The notes: generated by a model from the sequence alone, not told the origin. Counted from the stretch's first letter, positions 11,801 through 20,984 are shown. The stretch is DNA of 64,000 nucleotides from CAVYWD01 sp963772225 (GCA_963772225.1 CAVYWD010000008.1:186001-250000), one strand, 5' to 3'. A program made the numbers and translations.

Positions 11801-14800
11801 CTGCCGCAAAGACCGCCACCGGGGACGGAGCCCTGTTCCGATTGTCCGCGGGCAGCCGGGTCGGAGTGGTGCGCTCGGCCAAGGCGGGTTCGGCGACCTC
11901 CGCATGCGGGCGGGACCCGACCTGCGGGCTCTTCATCGGCCAGCGCGCGGGCGACGCTGCCGGGAGCGCGACCGGGAGCGCGAGCCTGACGGCGGGCCAG
12001 GGCTCGCTCACCCTGGAGTCGAGCCAGCGCGTGGTGATCTCCTCGTCGGCCAAGCCCTCGGCGCCGCAGGTGGACGTGATCTCGAGCCGGGTCAATCTGG
12101 GCGACGTGCCCAGCGCCGACGCGAGCAGCGGGACGACGCTCGGCTCGGATCTCCTGACCATGCTCGCCACGTCCACCGACGTGGTGATCGAAGGCTATGA
12201 CTCGATTCAGCTCTACGGCGCTCCGAGTCTGGGGCAGGCCGACGCGCCGCTGCAGAGCCTGATCCTCGACACGGCGCTGCTGCAGGGGCACGCGGGCGCG
12301 GACGGGCAGGCGTCAATCGCCGCCCAGCAGCTCACGCTTCGGAACACCGGCGGCCGGGCGCCCGCCGCGGGCACCGCCGGCGACGGCAGCCTGGCGCTGG
12401 ACGTGGGCAAGCTCGTGCTGGGGCCCGGACAAGTGAACGTCGCGGGGTTCGGGACGCTCGGGACGGCGGGCTCGAAGGCGGCCATTCTCGAGGCGCAGGG
12501 CACCGGCGAGCTCGACGTCGCGGGGGGAATCAGCCTCGCGGTGGGCGAGATCCGATCCGGAACGAGCGCGAATTACGCCATCAACGCCACGGGGAATGTG
12601 ACCTTCGCGAATTCAACGAGCGCCGCGAGCTCGAGCCCGCCGCCTTTGGCCGGGCGGCTGTCGATCACCGGCTCGAGCGTGACCCTCGATACTTCGGTCG
12701 AGCTGCCCTCGGGCTCGTTCGAGGCGACGGCGACGACCGGGGCGCTCGCGCTCGGCGCCAATGCCAAGGTGGACGTGAGCGGCAGGGCGGTCGATTTCGA
12801 CCCGAATGGCGTGGGCACCAATTTCACGGACCGGTTCCAATACGCCCCGGGCGGGACCATTCGGCTGACGGCGGCGCAGGGCGACCTGAGCGTCGACGCC
12901 AAGGCGACCCTCGATGTGTCCGGGGCGTCGCTCGACACCTCCGGGAACGCGCTCGACGCTTCCAACCAGGGCGGGAACGCCGGGGTCATCGAGCTCGCGG
13001 CCCCAGGAGCGGCTTCGATTAAGGGGACCTTGAAGGGCAATGCGAAGGACGGCTACCGCGGCGGCTCCTTCTCGCTCGACGCAGGGGGCCTCGCCGATAT
13101 CGATTTCACCGCCCTCAATCGAATGCTCGAGAGCGGGCAATTCAGCGATTCGCGCGGAATTCGGCTGCGCAACTTAGGCCAGGACATCACCCTGTCGGCT
13201 GGAGAGACCATTACCGCCCACGACGTCATCCTCGAGGCGGACTCCGGCAAAGTGACGGTGGACGGGGCGATCGACGCCTGGGGCGACAGCTCGTCGCCCA
13301 ACGGCGGGAAGATCGCGCTCCTGGGCGGAGGCGGCGTGACCGTCAACGGCACGCTCGACGCCCATGCCTACAGCGGAGTGCTCCCCTCGGACGCCTTCGC
13401 GCCCGCGCCCGGAAAGGTGCAGATCACCGCGACCGGCGGCCGCATCACTCTGGCGTCGGGCTCGGTCATCGACGTCACCGGGCGAAAGGACTCGACGGGC
13501 GAGCGCGACGCGCTGGGGACGGTGGTGCTGAGAGCGCAGCGAATCGGAAGCGACTTGAGCGACGTCGCCATCGATTCATTTGGAGATCAAACGAAGATTA
13601 TCGGCGCCCGCGAGGTGGACGTCCAAGGTGTGCGGAGCTACACGTCGAGAGCGGTCGACGCGAGCTTCGACATGCAGTCCAAGATCGACGAGGCCGGCGG
13701 CTGGCTCAGCGCGAATCAGGCGCGGATCACGAGCGAGCTCGCGGGCTCGAGCGCCGCCGTCGCCGGATTGCTCGAGGTCGGCGCCGGCTTGACCGTGACG
13801 AGCCCCGGGGACCTCGACATCACGAGCGCCATTTCGCTCAGCGGGAAGCTCGGCCCCGGCTACCTGGGCTTCTTTGCCCCGAACGGCAACCTCAACGTGG
13901 CCGCCACCCTCAGCGACGGCTTCGCGGCCGCGGACCGGACGGCGGCGCTCCTGGGGAGCGGCAGCCGCTCGGCCACCTTCGAGCTCGCCGCCGGCGGCGA
14001 CGTCACGGTGGGCGTTCCCGGGCACGGAAACGTCATGATTCGAACGGGGACGGGAGACATCTCTGTCGAAGCCGGTGGGAACCTGACGATGCTCGGCCCG
14101 TCGGTGGTGACCAGCGCGACGACGGACAGCCCGGCGGTCATCTACACCGCGGGAGTGGCGACGGGAGCGAGCTCAGGAGCCAGCGGTCAGTTCCCTGCCG
14201 GCGGCGGCGACATCTCGCTCCGAGCGGGCGGCGACATTTCCGCGCCGGTCATGTCGCAGACGACCTCCGCGTGGCTGGTCCGGAACGCCGACGCCCAGAA
14301 GCAGCAGCTGACCTGGTCCATCGATTTCTCCAATTTCGAGCAGAGCGTGGGCGCCCTCGGCGGCGGCGACGTGGAGGTAAAGGCCGGGGGCGACATCAAG
14401 CAGCTTCAGGTTGCCATTCCCACGACCGGCCAGATCACGGCGCCGTCGGGACAGACGTCGAGCGTCGAGTTGGTGCGCGGCGGCGGGAACCTCGACCTCT
14501 CCGCGGGAGGCGACATTCAAGCGGGCTCGTACGTGCTGGGCCGCGGCCACGCCGTGCTCTACGCGGCCGGGAGCGTGACGCAGAATTCATGGAGAACGGT
14601 CAGCGGCACGAGCTCGACGCAGATGCCGCTGGGCATGCTCGTGGGGCTTGCTGACGCAAGCGCCAGCATCACCGCGGGAGGGGATTTGGGCATCGAGGCC
14701 GCCTTCGATCCCCTCCGAGAGCTGCAGCCCGACCAGAACGTCAAGAATGGCGCGACCGACACGGGGTTCATCGGAACGACCGACCGCTCCAGCCTGACCC

Positions 14801-16752
14801 TCGAGACGATCGGCGGGTCGTTGGCTTACCAAAGCCACCTGGATGCCTACAAGGTGTGGATTGCGACCGTGAAGAAGAGCTATTTCAGGCAAACGGCCAG
14901 TGAGCCGACCAATGGGCCGACAAGGTTGCAGCTCGAGTCCCTGGAAGGGAGCACGACGATCGGCGGCGACACGGGCGTCAGCCTCACGGCCTCGCCGCGT
15001 GCAGGGCTGGAGGTCTTGGCGGGCGAGGACCTCCACCTCGCCGGCGCCTTGTCGTGGAACAAAGCCACCTGGGCATGGCCGTTCGTCTCCGATGCCAGCC
15101 TCGGCTCGGGCGAGAGCGATGACCAGCCCGTGCGGCTCTACGCCCTCACGGGCTCGGTCTGCGCGGGAAAGGGTGGCGCTTGCACGGCGCCAGCGCCTGT
15201 CGCCGACCTGGATGTCACGAACACCTTGTCAATCCCCGCCCTGACGACATCGAGTCCCCTCGAGGTGGTGGCGGGTAAAGACATCATCGGCGGCACTTGG
15301 CAGGTGACGCAGGTCGGCGCCGACGACCTCACGGCCTTCGTCGCTCAGCGTGACCTCGTCAAGCCGCAGCTTCAGCTGGGCGGCCAGGGCTCTGCGCTCC
15401 TTCAAGCCGGCCGCAATATCGAGCTGGCGGCTTATGCACTGGCAAACGGTAGCATCAATCTCGTTTCCGTCGGCGGAAACATCGTGAGCTACGGCGACCT
15501 GACGCCAAATGCCAATCCCAGGAATGTCATTACGACGACCTTTGCGCCGACCCTCGACCCGAGCCTCCCAACCAAGGGCACGAACATTACCCTTCTGGCC
15601 GGGGCGAGCGGCGCCGATTACGACGCCTTCGCGGCTGCCTACCTCGACCCAGCGAATGGCCAGCACGTGGCGCGGACATACCTGCCGGAGCTCGCCTCGT
15701 ACATGGCGCAGCTCGGGGTCCGCGCGACGCCCATCGCCGACCTGCTCAAGGCCTTCCAGGCCCTATCGCTTCCGCGGCGAGAGCTCTTTCTCGACCAGGT
15801 CTACTTCTCCGAGCTCAAGCTGACCGGCATCGATTACAACGATTCGTCGAGCCCGCGCTACCACAGCTACGACCGCGGCTATCAGGCCGTGGCGACCTTG
15901 TTCCCGAAGCCCCAGGACGGCTCCAAGGCCATCAGCGGCGACGTGCTCCTGGGTTGGAAGCAGCTCATGACCACGACCGACGCCGACATCAACGTCCTCG
16001 CGCCCTATGGCGAGATCGAGCTCGGCTCGGTCGATATTCCGGCCAATACCCCTACGACGGAATCGGGCATTGTGACCTATCGCGGCGGCAGCATTCGAAT
16101 GATGGCCGACCAGAACATCGACCTCTTCATGTCCCGGGTGTTCACGCGGCAGGGCGGCGACATTCTGATGTGGACGAGCAACGGCAGCATCACCGCCGGC
16201 TCGGGCGCGGCCACGTCGGTCTCGTATTCGCCCTTGAGCTACAACGAGAGCGCCGACGGCGCGATCACCCTGAGCGCCTTCGGCACCGCGACCGGCGCCG
16301 GGATCGGCGTGCTGGACGCGCTGGGCGATTCTTCGACCCGACCGAAGAGCCGGATGGACCTCATCGCTCCGCGCGGCGAGGTGAACGCGGGCGACGCCGG
16401 CATTCGGGTGGTCGGCGACCTCAACATCGCCGCCGCCCAGGTCGTGGGCGTCGAGAACATTCAGGTCTCCGGCGCGTCGTCGGGCGTGCCCCGGGTCGAG
16501 CTGCCGAACGTGGGGGCGATCACCACGGCTTCTCAGCTCACCCAGGCCGCGACGCAGGACGGCGTGGGGCCGCAATCGGCCGCCGCCGCTGCCGCCGCGC
16601 GCAAGACCCTCTCGGAGCTGCCCTCCATCATCACCGTCGAGGTGGTGGGCTACGAGTCTCCAGCGGAGGGGGACCCGAAGAAGCGCGGCTCGTCCAAGGA
16701 GGGCAAGGACCTGACAAATCCCCAGAAGGGCGATCGAGCAGGACCGAAATAG
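5818..16752 (+). CDS. Giant filamentous haemagglutinin-like exoprotein (TpsA of two-partner secretion)
   Basis: This is a 3644-residue exoprotein. The ATG at 5818 is preceded by GGAGGAG seven bases upstream; in-frame codons back to 5710 look non-coding. A signal peptide (RLGLVMAAMVLGVAGEATA) is followed by an Ala/Gln-rich linker. The TPS secretion domain lies at about residues 125-360 and carries the diagnostic NQNGI (Asn218) and VNVATLIASGM. Beyond this is a long beta-helix with haemagglutinin-type repeats (GGDISLRAGGDI, GNVTF, SGSVIDVTG). The C-terminus, with LPSIITVEVVGYES and a charged tail, resembles the PdtA-type subgroup that ends in a DUF3739-like region. It is secreted by the TpsB encoded 195 bases downstream. 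A role in adhesion or contact is inferred from the family. Codons around 7860-8520 are noticeably less GC-rich than the rest. Confidence 0.92.
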   Translation: MCKGAPNSSAPRRGGARAQRLGLVMAAMVLGVAGEATAGNILRRSQASGAADSMGAAAAAAQAAAAAQQAQQAQNPLRQALEAIKKRQAAQDAAHAAPPSLNGVPDGLAGLQVATGVSGVTQPSATCTASSLWCGASLPQASSDNGRIDVTVTQSAPKAILSWNAFDVGSLTDLYFDQRAGGDAANTWIALNRVLGASASPSKILGSIKAEGQVYIINQNGIIFGNTSQVNVATLIASGMDIAPTATKSANQRFLDGILADAGVTFGGSGGRGNVLVQAGAKIASSSYGQVLLLGDEVVNDGSIEVPDGQALMAAGQSVYLKDGVKPKLVRGYIAGVSGGTGKAVNGGIISAPRGDITMVGFDIQQNGMLTATTSGEANGSIHLGQRYSSPDTLGIPTSEWSSITVNFGKGSITQILPDPGAKKVTGATALQDCTVSGGVPPCESVVDVEGERIALLENSTIYVPAGSVTLDATPPTAVVPTSLAQAASLDSTRVYVAAGAQIDVSGLTDVEVAMEQNQIQAYLRASELSDNPVLQDSALRSQAVYFDARLGGKLKDGTGVANLSAYYGLVERDVEQLMTNGGQVTINANQIVTREGSSINLSGGSLKYQDGYIQSTMLIDPSGRRVRIEDASADVAYTGIYGGFVDSHSRWGVSETYASGLSNALPHFEKGYEQGGSAGELVLGRNSFPCQPNTLLSSRTDVELNYAATGTWRILNGNIKADVVVGPLQRNLPDPANANDSAQAWQTVPSGAKLTINNSGNVTIGDAPKADPSINESTVLGVRDPSDGFSYVLPANWLGGGGSTKPGPVAQGFTQVGIASGYSDDATMMAQTPTINVAPGGGLVVAKNVDLGDAGSFTFTGASARIDAAVRAAGGGVTIVANNLPYDLHDVPTIEVSGTGQIDVAGRLDVVSSGPLHAINAGSISLTSSRIDLRPGSIIDVSGGARIDASRAKLTDGNGGSISLTVASSAPAVASGTESLQIEDGAHLNGYAPGIGGALKLNFPGSVAIGDGDAAYRLDPSFFSQGGFSSFSITTLSGDVTVGLLPDSAGNARASSIAPRTQTLLLSPQQAASLGAGVRLDDDPQVARGVLPEGLRNPMTLSLSAGGSLNVEKGTSIAMSEGSSVTLDGTAVRMDGAIDAPMGQVTINGAATVQGTVNAPAGQIIITGSEVHLASGSALLAPGYVSQTFVGTQWVRSVEAGGTITIGSDVADLDIEPGALIDAHGVSRTADLLSGASGTSRGPLYQPQSVHGDAGSIVITANTGRVAGTFDLSPGGGADSGARGGSLTIQAGNNRELIIAQQAQPWTQGQTLTVSADSVTYQSSGVDELTLTAKDDLASKAAGSTTYVDGGAWIQFQGDVSLEARTSLQLISPVLKTNGASSVTLRSNNYVGLIGGDGFSVDPEGTGQFHLGASDSGGGSLQVVSNGTIGITGAVLLSPPTGDPASQTSGGFKAASFEAHGDIRLSDHEDDASVAAANAGLYSLGTINFKAAQVYVTSVSSNGQYLNASSGFLVHSGTGITVQRNDSSAPEPAVPLSFGNTLTLEAPTIDQGGVLRAPQGQLVLRGLDPGSPDYVDYSHSPPTGTVTLQPGSVTSVSLEGTTVPFGMVQGDQFPGYSAGQGPVKRVTISAANVSVKGAGEGSPKAVVDVSGGGDLQGYSFVAGNNGSTDVLEIKRDDSKSNHPVLTDQSTGNPVYTGATSLGKGLDVPFAILPSLGSAPAPVGGVYTLQDPRLKIGDSVYLQGVPGLKDGVYTLLPAHYALLEGGYLVDPLGGSYASAMTATRPDGAVIASGYRTVSGTSFGDPSKGGAGYTRFLVMSQDVFKKYSEYQLSSFNDSATTLAVDSGLSVRVPRDAGTAVFSATQSLSLNGAGNFSAPSGALLGSLDISAPKIAVVGSGNTAPDGYVALDVSGLNAFGAGSVLLGGTRFAAANGTSLAVNASDVLVDTGSASTWTAPEIILAATHSVAIEDGSSLVAKVDSAQGSASLDPSDLIIAAAKTATGDGALFRLSAGSRVGVVRSAKAGSATSACGRDPTCGLFIGQRAGDAAGSATGSASLTAGQGSLTLESSQRVVISSSAKPSAPQVDVISSRVNLGDVPSADASSGTTLGSDLLTMLATSTDVVIEGYDSIQLYGAPSLGQADAPLQSLILDTALLQGHAGADGQASIAAQQLTLRNTGGRAPAAGTAGDGSLALDVGKLVLGPGQVNVAGFGTLGTAGSKAAILEAQGTGELDVAGGISLAVGEIRSGTSANYAINATGNVTFANSTSAASSSPPPLAGRLSITGSSVTLDTSVELPSGSFEATATTGALALGANAKVDVSGRAVDFDPNGVGTNFTDRFQYAPGGTIRLTAAQGDLSVDAKATLDVSGASLDTSGNALDASNQGGNAGVIELAAPGAASIKGTLKGNAKDGYRGGSFSLDAGGLADIDFTALNRMLESGQFSDSRGIRLRNLGQDITLSAGETITAHDVILEADSGKVTVDGAIDAWGDSSSPNGGKIALLGGGGVTVNGTLDAHAYSGVLPSDAFAPAPGKVQITATGGRITLASGSVIDVTGRKDSTGERDALGTVVLRAQRIGSDLSDVAIDSFGDQTKIIGAREVDVQGVRSYTSRAVDASFDMQSKIDEAGGWLSANQARITSELAGSSAAVAGLLEVGAGLTVTSPGDLDITSAISLSGKLGPGYLGFFAPNGNLNVAATLSDGFAAADRTAALLGSGSRSATFELAAGGDVTVGVPGHGNVMIRTGTGDISVEAGGNLTMLGPSVVTSATTDSPAVIYTAGVATGASSGASGQFPAGGGDISLRAGGDISAPVMSQTTSAWLVRNADAQKQQLTWSIDFSNFEQSVGALGGGDVEVKAGGDIKQLQVAIPTTGQITAPSGQTSSVELVRGGGNLDLSAGGDIQAGSYVLGRGHAVLYAAGSVTQNSWRTVSGTSSTQMPLGMLVGLADASASITAGGDLGIEAAFDPLRELQPDQNVKNGATDTGFIGTTDRSSLTLETIGGSLAYQSHLDAYKVWIATVKKSYFRQTASEPTNGPTRLQLESLEGSTTIGGDTGVSLTASPRAGLEVLAGEDLHLAGALSWNKATWAWPFVSDASLGSGESDDQPVRLYALTGSVCAGKGGACTAPAPVADLDVTNTLSIPALTTSSPLEVVAGKDIIGGTWQVTQVGADDLTAFVAQRDLVKPQLQLGGQGSALLQAGRNIELAAYALANGSINLVSVGGNIVSYGDLTPNANPRNVITTTFAPTLDPSLPTKGTNITLLAGASGADYDAFAAAYLDPANGQHVARTYLPELASYMAQLGVRATPIADLLKAFQALSLPRRELFLDQVYFSELKLTGIDYNDSSSPRYHSYDRGYQAVATLFPKPQDGSKAISGDVLLGWKQLMTTTDADINVLAPYGEIELGSVDIPANTPTTESGIVTYRGGSIRMMADQNIDLFMSRVFTRQGGDILMWTSNGSITAGSGAATSVSYSPLSYNESADGAITLSAFGTATGAGIGVLDALGDSSTRPKSRMDLIAPRGEVNAGDAGIRVVGDLNIAAAQVVGVENIQVSGASSGVPRVELPNVGAITTASQLTQAATQDGVGPQSAAAAAAARKTLSELPSIITVEVVGYESPAEGDPKKRGSSKEGKDLTNPQKGDRAGPK

Positions 16753-16947
16753 CGCGCCGGCGCACAGGAATTCGGAGAATGGCGGGCGCGGGAGCATAAG
16801 CAATGGAAGGTCGCCAGCGCCGAGCCGCTTTCGCTCGACAACGTCACGGAATCGTCACCCCTTGCGAGCCATTCGTTCGAGTAATCTGCCGCGTCTCATG
16901 GCGAGGGCGCGAACGCTGGAATCCAGGACCTAAACCCAACGCTGAAG

Positions 16948-18639
16948 ATGCAGCCCGGGCGGTCGGCGGGAAGTGAGAAAGACCCGGTGCGAACGATGGA
17001 AAGGTCGGCTCATCGCACGCGAAGCGCCGTGCCACGAGCCCCGCTCGGCCGACGCACCTCTTCGACCGTGGCAACCATTCTCTTCTTGGCTGGAGCTGCG
17101 CCCATGCCGCTGCGAGCAGCGCCGCCAGAGTCGGCTCCTCCGGGCTCGCGAGCCTTGGACATCGCCGAATACCGGGTCGAAGGAGCCGGGCACCTCTCCC
17201 AGCTCGAGCTCGAGCGGGCGGTCTATCCCTTCCTCGGCGCGGGGCGGCGGGTGCAAGACGTGGAGGGCGCGCGAGCGTCGCTGGAAAAGGCCTACACCGA
17301 TCGCGGGTATCAGGCGGTCGCGGTGTCGATTCCGCCTCAGAAGGTTCGCGACGGAATCGTCACCCTCAAGGTGACCGAAGGGACCGTCGGCCGCCTCCGC
17401 GTCAAGGGCTCGCGCTTCTTTGCCCTGAGCGAGATCAAGAAGCTGGCCCCGTCCATGGCGGAGGGCGCGGTGCCCAACTTCAACGACATCGCCCGGGACA
17501 TCGTGGCGCTCAACCAGCTCCCCGACCGGCGGGTCGTCCCCGCGCTGCGGGCGGGCACGGAGCCCGGCACGGTCGACGTGGACCTGACCGTCCAGGATGC
17601 GCTCCCGCTGCACGGCTACCTCGAGGTGAATAACCGCTACAGCGCGAATACGACGCACACCCGCCTGACCGGAACGCTGCATTACGACAACCTTTGGCAG
17701 CTGGGCCATTCCCTCAACCTGTCCTTTCAGGTGGCGCCGAAGCGGCTCAAGGACGCCAAGGTCTTCTCCGGCTCGTATCAAGCGCGCCTGCCGTCCACGC
17801 CCTGGTTGAGCTTGCTGGTGACGGGCGTCGCGCAGGACAGCGACATCTCCTCGCTCGGCTCCTTCGACGTCGCCGGCCGCGGGTGGATCGCCGGCGCCCG
17901 CGCGCTCTTCACCCTGCCGGGCACAGGGGAGCTTTCGCAGACGCTCAGCGCCGGATTCGATTTCAAGCGCTTCCTGGAGAAGCTCAGCCTGGGGGAGGAC
18001 GCGCTCACCACGCCCATCACCTATTGGCCGCTGGCGGCGCAGTACGGCGCGAATTGGTCGGGCAAATCCTCCCAGACACAGCTCGCCGCGACCCTGACCT
18101 CCAACGTCCGCGGACTGGGCAGCAATGCTCAGCAGTTCGACGCCAAGCGCTACAACGCGACCGGGAGCTTCGTGCACTACCGCGCCGAGCTTTCGCGGAC
18201 CGACGAGCTGCCTCGCGGAATGCAGCTGGCGTCCAGGGCGCACGCCCAGTACTCGGCCGACCCGCTCGTGGGCTCGGAGCAGCTCGTGGGCGGAGGCGCC
18301 GACTCGGTGCGCGGCTACGCGGAGGCGCAGGCCGCGGGAGACTTCGGAGCCATCGCCTCGGTGGAGCTCCGCAGCCCGTCGCTGAGCCCATGGCTTCGGT
18401 GGGCGCCGGTGAACGAATGGAGGCTCTTCGCGTTCGGCGAAGGCGCCTGGATGGGGCTCCACGAGCCGCTGCCCGACCAGCAGTCCATCTTTCGGCTCTG
18501 GAGCGTGGGCCTGGGGTCGAGCGCCAAGCTTTCCGAGCATTTCAATGGAGCCCTGAACGTCGGAGTGCCCCTTCGATCGGAAGGAGTCACCGCCCGTTAT
18601 CAACCCCGATTTCACTTTCGCCTATGGGCCGAGCTGTAG
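16948..18639 (+). CDS. TpsB outer-membrane transporter (ShlB/FhaC family)
   Basis: This 563-residue partner transporter should move the TpsA encoded just upstream across the outer membrane. Visible parts are a basic N-terminus with a signal-like stretch (TVATILFLAGAAPMPLRAA), a POTRA region at about residues 70-215 (YRVEGAGHLSQLELERAVYP, then VTEGTVGRLRVKGSRFF) and a ~330-residue C-terminal 16-strand-type barrel. The barrel carries the VRGY motif (DSVRGYAEA) expected in the loop-6 region of the Omp85/TpsB superfamily. The start is uncertain: ATG 16948 has no strong ribosome-binding site and an in-frame ATG at 16996 is possible. Its stop lies 15 bases before the next gene, so it is probably cotranscribed with the Exb/TonB genes. 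Confidence 0.9.
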   Translation: MQPGRSAGSEKDPVRTMERSAHRTRSAVPRAPLGRRTSSTVATILFLAGAAPMPLRAAPPESAPPGSRALDIAEYRVEGAGHLSQLELERAVYPFLGAGRRVQDVEGARASLEKAYTDRGYQAVAVSIPPQKVRDGIVTLKVTEGTVGRLRVKGSRFFALSEIKKLAPSMAEGAVPNFNDIARDIVALNQLPDRRVVPALRAGTEPGTVDVDLTVQDALPLHGYLEVNNRYSANTTHTRLTGTLHYDNLWQLGHSLNLSFQVAPKRLKDAKVFSGSYQARLPSTPWLSLLVTGVAQDSDISSLGSFDVAGRGWIAGARALFTLPGTGELSQTLSAGFDFKRFLEKLSLGEDALTTPITYWPLAAQYGANWSGKSSQTQLAATLTSNVRGLGSNAQQFDAKRYNATGSFVHYRAELSRTDELPRGMQLASRAHAQYSADPLVGSEQLVGGGADSVRGYAEAQAAGDFGAIASVELRSPSLSPWLRWAPVNEWRLFAFGEGAWMGLHEPLPDQQSIFRLWSVGLGSSAKLSEHFNGALNVGVPLRSEGVTARYQPRFHFRLWAEL

Positions 18640-18654
18640 CCGCGGGAGTCGAGC

Positions 18655-20574
18655 ATGCCATTGTCAGGAATGAATCGAAGGTTCGTATTCGCCGTGACGG
18701 CCAGCCTGCTCCTCTTGCCCGGGGTCGCCCACGCCTGGTGGAACGACGACTGGACGAAGCGGAAGCTCTTCCAGGTCGACACGAGCGCCGCCGGCGCCAA
18801 CCTGACCGAGCCGGTGGAAGCCACCCCGCTCCTCGTGCGGCTGCACTCCGGCAACTTCAAATTCGAAGCCGCGAAGCCGGACGGCAGCGACTTGCGGTTC
18901 ATCGCCGGCGACGACAAGACCCCGCTCAAGCACCACGTCGAGAAATTCGACTCGTTGATGAACGAGGCGCTGATCTGGGTGGGGGTGCCGGAGCTCAAGC
19001 CCGGGGCAAAGACCGACCTCTGGCTCTATTACGGGAACGACAAGGCCGCCTCCGCCGAGGACGCGAAGGGCACCTATGACGCGAGCACCGCGCTCGTCTA
19101 CCATTTCGCGGAGCGCGGGCAGCCTCCCAAGGACTCCAGCAAGGGGGCCGTTGACGCCGCCGGGGCGGGCGTGAGCACCGAGGCCATCATCGGCGACGGC
19201 CTTCGGCTGGGCGGCGCTCCTCTGCAAATCCCAGCGTCGCCGGCGCTCGCCTGGCGCGCGGGCGCGAAGGCGTCGTGGTCGATCTGGATCAAGCCCACCG
19301 ACGCCAAAGCGACCGGCGTCGTCTTGAGTCGCCGGGAAGGGGTCAACGCGCTGATCGTCGGCATGGAGGATGGCAAGCCGTACGCCCTGCTCGAGAGCGA
19401 ATCGCAGACTTTGCGCGCGGTCGGGCGCGACGAGCTCGCCGCCAACAGCTGGCACTGTCTGACGATCTCCGCGGGCGAGGCCGTCGCCCTCTACGTCGAC
19501 GGCGCATTGTCGGAAAAGGTCGCCGCGGCGCTGCCCGCCATGAAAGGCCCCATCGAGCTCGGCGGCGAAGTCGAAGCGGGCACCGTCGAAAAGCCAGGGG
19601 TCGGCGCGCCTCGAGCTCGCCTCGAACGCTTCAAGGGAGATGTCGATGAATTGGAGATAGCGAGCGCGGAGCGGACCGCGGGGTTCATTCGAGTCGCCGC
19701 GGTCGCACAGGGCGCCGATGCGGCGAAGCTCCTTATCGCCGGCCAGGACGAGGAGAAGGGGAGCTCGAGCGGCGGCTATTTCGCCGTCATCATCAAGTCG
19801 GTCACCCTCGACGGTTGGGTGGTGATCGGCCTGCTCGGTGTCATGGCTTTCGTGAGCTGGTTCGTGATGATCACGAAAGCCTCCTATCTGGGCGCGGTGG
19901 AGAGGGCGAACGACCACTTCACCGAGAAGTATCGCCATCTGAGCGCCGACCTGACCCGCCTCGTCGCCGAGGCGAACGGCGGCGCTCAGCTGGGGAGCGA
20001 GAAGCTCTTGCGGAGCTCGCCGCTCCACCGCATTTTCAAAATCGCCACCGAGGAGATCGGCAAGCGCGGCGCCCACGCGAGGCCGCTCTCGGCGGAGGCC
20101 ATCGAGGCCATCCGCGCCAGCCTCGATTCGGGCCTGGTGCGCGAGAATCAGCGGCTGACCGAGCGCATGGTGCTCTTGACGATCGCCATCTCAGGCGGGC
20201 CGTTCCTGGGCCTCCTGGGGACGGTGGTCGGCGTCATGATCACCTTCGCGGCCATCGCCGCGGCGGGCGACGTGAACGTCAACGCCATCGCCCCTGGCAT
20301 CGCCGCCGCGCTGGTGGCGACGGTCGCCGGTCTCGCGGTCGCCATCCCGGCGCTCTTTGGTTACAACTGGCTCCTCACGCGAATCAAGAACGCCACTGCC
20401 GCGATGCAGGTCTTCGTCGACGAGCTGGTGACGAAAGTGGCCGAGGCCTACAGCGAGCGCGCGGCCGCGGATGCTCCCAGCCCCAATCGCCCGGGGCGCG
20501 AGCCGAACAAAGAGCGCGCGCACCACGAGGTGCGCCCCCCGCCCGTGCCCACCGTCGTCATGAACGCGGAGTAG
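18655..20574 (+). CDS. exbB: DUF2341/LamG-like domain fused to ExbB/TolQ/MotA proton-channel subunit
   Basis: The 639-residue fusion starts at an ATG with GGGAG upstream. A signal peptide (FAVTASLLLLPGVAHA) is followed by WWNDDWTKRKLFQVDT, the typical opening of DUF2341. A concanavalin/LamG-like region (ASTALVYHF, WSIWIKPTDA, LYVDGALSEK, DVDELEIA) reaches about residue 345. A membrane segment near 385-407 leads into a MotA/TolQ/ExbB domain with the last two helices near 505-535 and 540-570 (GGPFLGLLGTVVGVMITFAAI, PGIAAALVATVAGLAVAIPALFGY), the pore-forming signature. The ExbD gene follows after 4 bases. The large periplasmic sensor or binding domain in front of a proton channel suggests a specialised energy unit for the adjacent TPS system. 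I recall a similar arrangement near the PdtA/PdtB genes of Pseudomonas aeruginosa. Confidence 0.9.
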   Translation: MPLSGMNRRFVFAVTASLLLLPGVAHAWWNDDWTKRKLFQVDTSAAGANLTEPVEATPLLVRLHSGNFKFEAAKPDGSDLRFIAGDDKTPLKHHVEKFDSLMNEALIWVGVPELKPGAKTDLWLYYGNDKAASAEDAKGTYDASTALVYHFAERGQPPKDSSKGAVDAAGAGVSTEAIIGDGLRLGGAPLQIPASPALAWRAGAKASWSIWIKPTDAKATGVVLSRREGVNALIVGMEDGKPYALLESESQTLRAVGRDELAANSWHCLTISAGEAVALYVDGALSEKVAAALPAMKGPIELGGEVEAGTVEKPGVGAPRARLERFKGDVDELEIASAERTAGFIRVAAVAQGADAAKLLIAGQDEEKGSSSGGYFAVIIKSVTLDGWVVIGLLGVMAFVSWFVMITKASYLGAVERANDHFTEKYRHLSADLTRLVAEANGGAQLGSEKLLRSSPLHRIFKIATEEIGKRGAHARPLSAEAIEAIRASLDSGLVRENQRLTERMVLLTIAISGGPFLGLLGTVVGVMITFAAIAAAGDVNVNAIAPGIAAALVATVAGLAVAIPALFGYNWLLTRIKNATAAMQVFVDELVTKVAEAYSERAAADAPSPNRPGREPNKERAHHEVRPPPVPTVVMNAE

Positions 20575-20578
20575 GCGA

Positions 20579-20983
20579 ATGCACGTTCAATCGGAAGAGA
20601 AGCCCTACGACGACATCAACATCACGCCGATGCTCGACCTGTCGTACGTGCTGCTCGTCATCTTCGTCATCATGACCACGGCCAGCGTTCAGGGCATGCG
20701 CGTCAACCTGCCCAAGGCCGGACCCGCGAAGAGCCTCGCCAAGCCGGCCACCAAGGCCATCACCGTGACGCAGGATGGGAAAGTCTTCCTCGACACCTTC
20801 CCGGTGACGATGGCGGAGCTCGAGCAGAAGCTGATTCAGCAGAAAGCCGCGACGCCGGAGTTCCCGGTGGTCGTTCGCGGCGACGGCGGCGTGCAATACC
20901 AGAGCGTCATCGACGTGCTCGACCTCTTGGGCCGCCTGGACATCACGACGGTTGGCCTGGCGACCAAGCCCCTGGTCAAATGA
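20579..20983 (+). CDS. exbD: ExbD/TolR-family biopolymer transport protein
   Basis: This is a 134-residue ExbD. A short cytosolic N-terminus with DDINITPMLDLSYVLLVIFVIM contains the single transmembrane helix and the conserved aspartate (MLD) that carries protons in ExbD/TolR. A periplasmic domain with VVVRGDGGVQYQSVIDVLDLLGRL follows and matches the family end. It lies 4 bases after the ExbB-like gene and 1 base before the TonB gene, so the three are surely translated together and should form an ExbB-ExbD-TonB motor in the inner membrane. Confidence 0.93.
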   Translation: MHVQSEEKPYDDINITPMLDLSYVLLVIFVIMTTASVQGMRVNLPKAGPAKSLAKPATKAITVTQDGKVFLDTFPVTMAELEQKLIQQKAATPEFPVVVRGDGGVQYQSVIDVLDLLGRLDITTVGLATKPLVK

Positions 20984-20984
20984 A

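Noticed and set aside
10066..12291. Long minus-strand frame of 741 codons opposite tpsA
   Set aside because: Arg/Ala/His-rich antisense of a GC-rich gene; no start signal, no domain, and tpsA is intact on the other strand.
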